Shown here: piece by piece, positions 58,477-64,000 of the stretch
Numbering within the stretch: the stretch's first letter is position 1
Layout of the letters: the number at the start of each line of letters is the position of its first letter
Assembly (NCBI RefSeq): GCF_014649775.1
Contig: NZ_BMTR01000006.1
Location: 397,631-461,630, forward strand
From: Streptomyces longisporoflavus
Lineage (GTDB): Bacteria; Actinomycetota; Actinomycetes; Streptomycetales; Streptomycetaceae
Direction of reading: 5' to 3'
Length of the DNA stretch: 64,000 bases
Notes under the pieces: model-generated
What the model saw: only the letters and a program-made list of their open reading frames with translations
What the model was told of the DNA's origin: nothing
Database searches by the model: none
Made by a program: the position numbers and the translations under genes

Positions 58477-60525
58477 TTGCGCTACGTGAACGACCTTCCG
58501 TACGAGACCAAGGAAGAGGAGAACGTCACCATCCCCGTGGCGGACGGAACCCGCCTCGCGGCCCGCATCTGGCGGCCGACGTCCTCCGACCAGGATCCCG
58601 TCCCCGCGATCCTGGAGTACATCCCCTACCGCCAGCGCGATCTGACCGCCGAGCGCGACTCCATCCACCACCCGTACATCGCCGGGCACGGATACGCGTG
58701 CGTCCGTGTCGACATTCGCGGCACCGGCGACTCCGAGGGCGTGCTCAGGGACGAGTACCTGGAGCAGGAGCAGACCGACGCCGAGGACGTCCTGGCCTGG
58801 CTCGCCGACCAGCCCTGGTGCGACGGCACCACCGGCATGATGGGAATCTCCTGGGGCGCCTTCGCCGCGCTCCAGGTCGCCGCGCGGCAGCCGGAGAGCC
58901 TGCGCGCCATCGTCATCGCGTCCTTCACCGACGACCGGTACGCCGACGACATGCATTACATGGGCGGCGCCCTCCTGTCGGACAACCTCGCCGAGGCGGG
59001 CACCATGTTCGCCTACGGCACCATGCCCCCGGATCCGGCCGTGGTCGGGGACCGGTGGCGCGACATGTGGCACGAGCGGATGGAGGGCACCCGGCCCTGG
59101 GTGCTCGAATGGCTGCGGCACCAGCGGCGCGACGACTACTGGCGGCACGCGTCGGTCTGCGAGGACTACCAGGCCGTACGCTGCCCCGTCCTCGCGTCGA
59201 GCGGCTGGGCGGACGGCTACTCGAACGCCGTGACCCGGCTGCTCGGCAACCTGGACGTGCCGCGCAAGGGCCTGATCGGCCCCTGGTCCCACAAGTTTCC
59301 GCACCTCGGCGAGCCAGGGCCCGCCATCGGCTACCTCCAGGAAGTGGTGCGGTGGTGGGACCACTGGTTGAAGGGCGCCGACAACGGCGTCATGGAAGGC
59401 CCGATGCTGCGGACGTGGATGCAGGACAGCGTGCCGCCCTCCACGTCGTACGAGGAACGCCCCGGCCGCTGGGTGGGGGAGCCGTCCTGGCCCTCCCCGC
59501 ACATCACTCCCGTCAAGCGGCGCCTCACGCGCCACGGGCTCTCCGCGCCGCTCACGGCTGCGGAGGCGTCGGCCGGCGACGCGGGTCCCGGTGAGGGTCT
59601 CTCCGTCCAATCACCGCTGTCCGTAGGCCAGTTCGGGGGCAAGTGGGCTTCCTACAACGCGCCCCCCGACCTGCCCTACGACCAGCGTGAGGAGGACGGT
59701 GGCTCGCTGGTCTTCCAGACCGACCCGCTGGTCGAGCGCACGGAGATCCTGGGTTCGGCCACCGTCGAACTCGACCTGGCGGTCAGCGAACCCGTCGCCA
59801 TGGTCGCGGCCCGCCTGTCCGACGTGGCCCCCGACGGCAGCGCCACCCGCGTCAGTTACGGCCTGCTCAACCTCACCCGCAACGACGCGCACAGCGATCC
59901 CCGCCCCCTCGAACCCGGCCGCCGCTACCGCGCGGTCATCCCCCTCAACGGCGTCGCCCAGGCCTTCCCGCCCGGTCACCGCATCCGCCTCTCGCTCTCC
60001 ACGTCGTACTGGCCGCTGGCCTGGCCGCCGCCCAAGCCGGTGCTCATGACCGTGTACGAGGCGTCGAGCACCCTGACGCTCCCGGTCCGCCCGGTGGAGG
60101 AGCCCGACGCGGTGCCCGCGCGGCCCTTCGACGAACCGGAAGGCACACGGCCGCGTACCTCGACCCAGCTGGTCGCCCCCGAGGAGCGCTGGCAGGTCAA
60201 GCGTGACCTGGTCGACTACGCCGCGGAGCTGGAGATCGTCAAGGACCGGGGCACCGTGCGCATCGACGACATCGGCCTCGATGTCGGCCGCCGGGCCTAC
60301 GAGCGCTACAACTCCGTGGCCGAGGACTTCACCTCCGCCACCGGGGAGTCGGCCTGGACGATGTCCTTCCGCCGCGACGACTGGGACGTACGGGTGGAGA
60401 CCCGCACCGTCCTCAGCTGCGACGAGGGCCACTTCATGGTGGACGCCACCCTGGACGGATACGAGGGCGACCGACGGGTGTTCTCGCGGACCTGGAACGA
60501 AAAGGTGCCCCGCGACTTGCTGTGA
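58477..60525 (+). CDS. CocE/NonD family hydrolase
   Basis: A 682-residue alpha/beta hydrolase of the X-Pro dipeptidyl-peptidase (CocE) family. GMMGISWGAFAALQVAARQP near residue 124 has the serine nucleophile; GWADGYSNAVTRLL and GPWSHKFPHLGEPG carry the likely aspartate and histidine. The C-terminal third is a jelly-roll domain (LSVQSPLSVGQFG onwards). TTG at 58477 is my start, with AAGGAG 10 bp upstream; GTG at 58486 is possible. Activities in this family cover cocaine esterase, glutaryl acylase and amino-ester hydrolase. It may hydrolyse or transfer the ligase product. Confidence 0.88.
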   Translation: MRYVNDLPYETKEEENVTIPVADGTRLAARIWRPTSSDQDPVPAILEYIPYRQRDLTAERDSIHHPYIAGHGYACVRVDIRGTGDSEGVLRDEYLEQEQTDAEDVLAWLADQPWCDGTTGMMGISWGAFAALQVAARQPESLRAIVIASFTDDRYADDMHYMGGALLSDNLAEAGTMFAYGTMPPDPAVVGDRWRDMWHERMEGTRPWVLEWLRHQRRDDYWRHASVCEDYQAVRCPVLASSGWADGYSNAVTRLLGNLDVPRKGLIGPWSHKFPHLGEPGPAIGYLQEVVRWWDHWLKGADNGVMEGPMLRTWMQDSVPPSTSYEERPGRWVGEPSWPSPHITPVKRRLTRHGLSAPLTAAEASAGDAGPGEGLSVQSPLSVGQFGGKWASYNAPPDLPYDQREEDGGSLVFQTDPLVERTEILGSATVELDLAVSEPVAMVAARLSDVAPDGSATRVSYGLLNLTRNDAHSDPRPLEPGRRYRAVIPLNGVAQAFPPGHRIRLSLSTSYWPLAWPPPKPVLMTVYEASSTLTLPVRPVEEPDAVPARPFDEPEGTRPRTSTQLVAPEERWQVKRDLVDYAAELEIVKDRGTVRIDDIGLDVGRRAYERYNSVAEDFTSATGESAWTMSFRRDDWDVRVETRTVLSCDEGHFMVDATLDGYEGDRRVFSRTWNEKVPRDLL

Positions 60526-60673
60526 GCGGGCTGCCGAATTCGCGGCGGCGAGACGGCCGGAAGTTTCTGTTTGGCCCCCATTCGGCAGGGCACCCGATGC
60601 GTTGGAGGTTGATCATCCCCTCCCGCCATGAGAATCCCCGACTTCCGGGGAAAACCAATTCGAGGAGTTCTCG

Positions 60674-61030
60674 ATGAGCAACGAAATCTGGAGCTACACC
60701 CCCACGGCCGGGCACGGCCCTGACGCCGACCTGGCGGGGTACAAGGTCGAGGCCGCGGACGGCCACATCGGCAAGGTCGACAAGCACTCGAACGAGGTCG
60801 CGAACCAGTACATCGTCGTCGACACCGGGCCGTGGATCTTCGGCAAGAAGGTGCTGCTGCCTGCGAGCACCGTCACCGCCATCGATCACGAAGACCGGAA
60901 GATCCTGGTCTCGCGGACCAAGGAGCAGATCAAGGACGCTCCGGAGTTCGACGAGGAGAAGCACTTGGGCGACCCCGCCTACCGTGACCAGATCGGCGGC
61001 TACTACGGCGGTCTGGGCCCGGGTCACTGA
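60674..61030 (+). CDS. PRC-barrel domain protein
   Basis: A 118-residue PRC-barrel protein. AGYKVEAADGHIGKVDKHSNEVANQYIVVDTGPWIFGKKVLLPASTVTAID is the barrel domain. A tyrosine-glycine rich C-terminus (QIGGYYGGLGPGH) follows. GAGGAG lies 8 bp upstream of the ATG. Related Streptomyces proteins are stress-induced, though I found no convincing SigB promoter. Ends with a strong terminator. Confidence 0.9.
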   Translation: MSNEIWSYTPTAGHGPDADLAGYKVEAADGHIGKVDKHSNEVANQYIVVDTGPWIFGKKVLLPASTVTAIDHEDRKILVSRTKEQIKDAPEFDEEKHLGDPAYRDQIGGYYGGLGPGH

Positions 61031-61071
61031 CCCGGCCGGGGGCGTGAAAGCACCGCCCCGGTGACACTGAA

Positions 61072-61113
61072 TGGCGTCCGAGGCACCTGGTGCCTCGGGC
61101 GTCATTTTCTTTT
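61072..61113 (+). terminator. Rho-independent terminator after PRC-barrel gene
   Basis: A stem of about 16 bp (TGGCGTCCGAGGCACC against GGTGCCTCGGGCGTCA, two G-T wobbles) folds almost without a loop and is followed by TTTTCTTTT. Confidence 0.85.
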
Positions 61114-61284
61114 CACGGAACTGTGGCGATAAATTCCGCCGGCGGTGTGGCGGTGTGGCGGTGAATCGGTTGAACAAGAAGCGGCCTCTGCTTTCCCGTC
61201 GGCCTCGTTCTCATCCTTTTCACCCCCAGTTTTCCGCGTTTTCCGCCTGGAGCGGATAATCCGGGCCCGGCAGCGGCTGCTCGC

Positions 61285-61818
61285 TCAGGCGACGCGGGCG
61301 GCGATGGCCCGTGCGCACTCCAGGGACTCGGTCCGCGTCGTGTCCACCTCCATGTCGTAGAGCACGCCGCGGTGGACCAGCTCCGCCTGCGATGCCGCCA
61401 TCCCGGCGACCCGGTCGCCCCGCGCCGTCTCCCGGCCCGCGGCGACCGTGCCGTCGCAGCGGACGCCGACCCAGAGGACCGCCAGATCGCCGAGTGACTT
61501 CTGCCAGCGCTCCCGGGACGCCGGGCCGCCGAGGAAGACCTCGTCGACGATGACCCTGGCGCCGGCCCGGGCCATCGCAGCGATCCCCGCGATCCATGCC
61601 GCCTCCAGTGCGCGGAACTCCGGGCCGACGCTCACCTCGCCGTCCGCGGCGACCTCGATCCCGTCCGACGCGGTCCGCAGGGACGCGGGCAGCGCCTCGA
61701 CGAACGTGTCGCACCCGAACGTCAGCCACGGATCCGGAAGCACCGCCTGAAGACACCGTGCGATGCCGGATTTGCCGGAGCTTGAACCACCGTTGAGGAC
61801 GATCACTTGAGTAGTCAC
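61285..61818 (-). CDS. Chloramphenicol phosphotransferase-like protein
   Basis: A 177-residue P-loop kinase. NGGSSSGKSG at residues 9-18 is Walker A and FGCDTF places an aspartate at residue 37, the catalytic position in the S. venezuelae chloramphenicol 3-O-phosphotransferase. VLWVGVRCDGTVAAGRETARGDRVAGMA and YDMEVDTT match it closely. It probably phosphorylates chloramphenicol-like amphenicols, but no chloramphenicol biosynthetic genes are in the window. It starts with MTTQVIVLNG; it stands alone, 67 bp upstream of the membrane protein stop. Confidence 0.9.
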   Translation of the reverse strand: MTTQVIVLNGGSSSGKSGIARCLQAVLPDPWLTFGCDTFVEALPASLRTASDGIEVAADGEVSVGPEFRALEAAWIAGIAAMARAGARVIVDEVFLGGPASRERWQKSLGDLAVLWVGVRCDGTVAAGRETARGDRVAGMAASQAELVHRGVLYDMEVDTTRTESLECARAIAARVA

Positions 61819-61879
61819 CGCGCCACGGTAGAAGCAGCACGGCGCCGAGCGAAACGATTTCCCGCGTCTGCGGCCCCGG

Positions 61880-62293
61880 TCAGCCCGTGCCGTCGTACGG
61901 GCTGATGCGGCGGTAGGCGGCGCGTGCGTACAGGACGCGGCCCGTCGTCGTGCCGATGAGGGCGGCGCCCAGCAGGCAGGCCATCCACTCGGGGTCGCGG
62001 TGTCCGGCCCAGGAGATCTCCCCGACGGGATGGACGGCGAAATAGTTCAGGAGCATCCAGCACAGCAGGGCCGTCCCCGGCGCCGCGGCGAACCTGCCCC
62101 GCACGCCGAGCAGCGCGGCAAGCACCGAGAGAGCCGCGAGCGCGAACCCCGTGCGGTCGAGCGCCCCGACCAGATCGAGCACGGTCACCAGCGCGAACGT
62201 GCCCGCACAGGCTGCCGTCCAGAGGAAGGGCGTGGCCACGGGTTCGGGAACGACCCGTACGCCCTTGGCGATGTACCGCCACTCCAGCACCAT
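61880..62293 (-). CDS. Membrane protein of unknown function
   Basis: A 137-residue protein with three to four hydrophobic segments (FLWTAACAGTFALVTVLDLVGAL, FALAALSVLAALLGV, TALLCWMLLNYFAV, WMACLLGAALIGTTTG). ATG at 62293 follows GGGGAGGAG, so the long open frame upstream to 63052 is shadow of pobA on the other strand. It precedes the CPT homologue on the same strand with 61 bp between. No family recognised. Confidence 0.8.
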   Translation of the reverse strand: MVLEWRYIAKGVRVVPEPVATPFLWTAACAGTFALVTVLDLVGALDRTGFALAALSVLAALLGVRGRFAAAPGTALLCWMLLNYFAVHPVGEISWAGHRDPEWMACLLGAALIGTTTGRVLYARAAYRRISPYDGTG

Positions 62294-62470
62294 CGACTCC
62301 TCCCCACCGCCGGTCCGCCGGGGCGCCGCTGCCCCGGGGACGTCCATGACCGGCGCCGCCCGCAACAGGACCGACGCACCGTGGATCGGGCACGGGCAAG
62401 GTCCCGGCCAGATTGTCGCACCAGATCCGGAGTGGTCTCTCGCTCGTCGTGTACCCGTCATAATTTCCGG

Positions 62471-63694
62471 ATGGACCTCGCCCCGGCCCCCGAGCACCCC
62501 GCGACGCGACGGCGCGCCCGGATCGTCGTCGTCGGAGCGGGACCCGCGGGGCTCACCGTCGCCAACATCCTGCGTGCCGCCTCGGTGGACTGCGTGGTCC
62601 TGGAGACGGAGAGTCGGCAGTTCATCGAACAGCGGCCCCGCGCGGGCTTCATCGAGGAGTGGGCGGTGCGCGCCCTGGAGCAGCGGGGGCTCGCCGACCG
62701 GCTCCTCGCGCACGCGCAGACGCACGGCGCATGCGAGTTCCGCCTGGCGGGGGAGCGCCACCGGTTCCCTTACGGCGAGCTGTCGGGGCACCGGCACTTC
62801 GTCTATCCGCAGCCCCTGTTGGTGACGGACCTGGTACGCGCCTATGCCGACCGCGCGGGCGGCGACATCCGTTTCGGCGTACGCGACGTGAAACTGCACG
62901 GCATCGACACGGACCGCCCCTCGGTGTCGTACACGGACCCGGAGACGGGCGAGCGCATACGCGTCGACTGCGACGCCGTCGCGGGCTGCGACGGCGCGCG
63001 CGGCGTGACCCGCACCTACGCGGAAGCAGGGCAGGCCGGCGTTGCCCGGCACGACTACGGCATCGGCTGGCTCGCTCTCCTCGCCGAGGCGCCGCCGTCA
63101 TCGGACTGCGTCGTCTTCGGCCTCCACCCCCGCGGCTTCGCGGCCCACATGGCCCGAAGCCCCGAAATCACCCGCTACTACCTCCAGTGCCCGCCCGGCG
63201 ACGACTCCGGGAACTGGCCGCACGAGCGTGTCTGGTCCGAACTGCACGCCCGCCTCTCGGCGGCGGGGGCACCGCCGCTCACCGAGGGGCGACTGATCGA
63301 GAAGCGCGTCCTGGACATGCACAACTACGTCGTGGAGCCCATGTCCCACGGGCGGCTGTATCTCGCGGGCGACGCCGCCCACCTCGCCGCTCCGATCGCC
63401 GCGAAGGGCATGAACCTGGCGCTGCACGACGCGCTGCTGCTCGGCGACGCACTCGTCGCCCTGTGCACGCAAGGGGACGACAGCGCCCTGAACGGCTACT
63501 CGGCGGCCTGCCTGCCGAGGGTGTGGCAGTACCAGGAGTTCTCCCAGTGGCTCTCCGAGCTGCTGCACGGGACGTCGTCGGGCGACCCGTTCCGGGCGGG
63601 CATCGCCGCCGCCAGGCTGCGCAGGATTCTCCGCTCGCCGGCCGCAGCGGCCGCGTTCGCCGAGCTCTACATCGGAAAGGGCGCCGGCGACTGA
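62471..63694 (+). CDS. pobA: 4-hydroxybenzoate 3-monooxygenase-like flavoprotein
   Basis: A 407-residue group A flavin hydroxylase. IVVVGAGPAGLTVANILR from about residue 18 binds FAD, LETESRQFIEQRPRAGFIEEWAV and GDAAHLAAPIAAKGMNLALHDALLLGD near 299-325 match PobA, which makes protocatechuate from 4-hydroxybenzoate. The ATG at 62471 lies 8 bp after CATAAT, so the mRNA may be leaderless. No protocatechuate ring-cleavage cluster adjoins, although an exported intradiol dioxygenase is 11 kb away. Confidence 0.9.
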   Translation: MDLAPAPEHPATRRRARIVVVGAGPAGLTVANILRAASVDCVVLETESRQFIEQRPRAGFIEEWAVRALEQRGLADRLLAHAQTHGACEFRLAGERHRFPYGELSGHRHFVYPQPLLVTDLVRAYADRAGGDIRFGVRDVKLHGIDTDRPSVSYTDPETGERIRVDCDAVAGCDGARGVTRTYAEAGQAGVARHDYGIGWLALLAEAPPSSDCVVFGLHPRGFAAHMARSPEITRYYLQCPPGDDSGNWPHERVWSELHARLSAAGAPPLTEGRLIEKRVLDMHNYVVEPMSHGRLYLAGDAAHLAAPIAAKGMNLALHDALLLGDALVALCTQGDDSALNGYSAACLPRVWQYQEFSQWLSELLHGTSSGDPFRAGIAAARLRRILRSPAAAAAFAELYIGKGAGD

Positions 63695-63820
63695 CCCGCC
63701 CTCGACCTCTACCGCAACGTTAGGATTGCTGTTCGCGGGGTCGGCCCGCGCCCCCCGCACCGCACTTTTCGCACGCCCCGGGTGATGCCAGGCGCTGCCC
63801 GAGCACGACAGGTACCTCTC

Positions 63821-64000
63821 TTGTCCACGTCCGCACTGTCCCCGGCCGCCCGGCTGCGCGGTCTGCGCCCCGACTGGCTGTCCGACCCGAAGGTCTGGCG
63901 CACCGAGGCACTCGCCGGTCTGGTGGTCGGTCTCGCGCTGATCCCCGAGGCGATCTCGTTCTCGATCATCGCCGGGGTCGATCCGGCGATCGGTCTGTTC
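63821..64000 (+). CDS. SulP-family anion transporter (partial, N-terminus)
   Basis: First 60 residues of a SulP family membrane transporter. TTG at 63821 gives STSALSPAARLRGLRPDWL followed by EALAGLVVGLALIPEAISFSIIAGVDPAIGLF, the first transmembrane segments and the family signature. It probably moves sulfate, bicarbonate or another anion and many Streptomyces homologues carry a carbonic anhydrase at the other end. The gene runs off the window. TAGGAT at 63721-63726 may be its -10. Confidence 0.9.
   Translation, partial: MSTSALSPAARLRGLRPDWLSDPKVWRTEALAGLVVGLALIPEAISFSIIAGVDPAIGLF

Noticed and set aside
61120..61270. Short GTGGCGGTGTGGCGGTG repeat as a mobile-element end
   Set aside because: Only two short units, no inverted partner and no transposase nearby.

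Overview
The window reads as Streptomyces chromosome. It is very GC-rich, almost every third codon position is G or C, antisense frames stay open for a kilobase or more, starts are often GTG or TTG, and the gene families (SCO-type methyltransferase, LitR/LitS-like pair, PIG-L amidase, chloramphenicol phosphotransferase) are typical of the genus. I saw no rRNA, tRNA, insertion sequence, prophage or CRISPR array. About 60 protein genes are supported; both ends cut genes.

Region by region. 1-2.6 kb: part of an osmoprotectant (glycine betaine/choline) ABC importer, with the ATPase convergent to permease and binding protein. 2.6-20.3 kb: a complete L-rhamnose regulon. A secreted GH78 alpha-L-rhamnosidase, rhaI, a fused RhaD aldolase/lactaldehyde dehydrogenase, rhaB and lutABC all lie on the minus strand; a four-gene sugar ABC importer and a LacI regulator diverge on the plus strand. 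The divergent promoter region holds two LacI-type operators, each just downstream of a recognisable promoter. Together the genes take rhamnosides to rhamnose, L-lactaldehyde, L-lactate and pyruvate. A repeat-rich 580-bp gap separates rhaD and rhaB. 20.3-29.5 kb: a peptidase-like hydrolase, a PIG-L amidase, enoyl-CoA hydratase, a dienoyl-CoA-reductase-like SDR, a thioredoxin-reductase-like flavoprotein diverging from an XRE-cupin regulator, then a quinone oxidoreductase plus two acyl-CoA dehydrogenases.

29.6-34.8 kb: a five-gene NikABCDE/DppABCDF-type importer preceded by a 19-bp palindrome that fits the Nur (nickel Fur) box, so nickel is the favoured substrate. 35-39.1 kb: exported proteins (PLC/GDPD-like, a beta-propeller-like protein, a phosphodiester glycosidase). 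39.2-43.1 kb: DUF779 protein, anti-sigma-like ATPase, a TetR regulator with a 15-bp phased operator array and a TetX-like flavin monooxygenase, and a PF04672 methyltransferase. 43.4-44.6 kb: folD under a ZTP (pfl) riboswitch. 44.6-48.3 kb: EamA exporter followed by DNA-alkylation repair genes (ogt, a 2OG oxygenase, an orphan, an AlkB homologue). 48.3-52.7 kb: Sua5/YciO-like protein, PP2C phosphatase, AraC regulator with secreted intradiol dioxygenase, TIGR04222-like protein.

52.9-56.8 kb: an ECF sigma factor divergent from a MerR/B12-binding regulator (LitS/LitR or CarH-like), beside a three-gene unit of haem-oxygenase-fold iron enzyme, CDGSH protein and HemK2/MTQ2-like methyltransferase: a possible light or redox responsive module. 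57.1-60.5 kb: an ATP-grasp ligase with a CocE/NonD hydrolase. 60.7-64 kb: PRC-barrel protein with a strong terminator, chloramphenicol phosphotransferase homologue, small membrane protein, PobA-like hydroxylase and the start of a SulP transporter.
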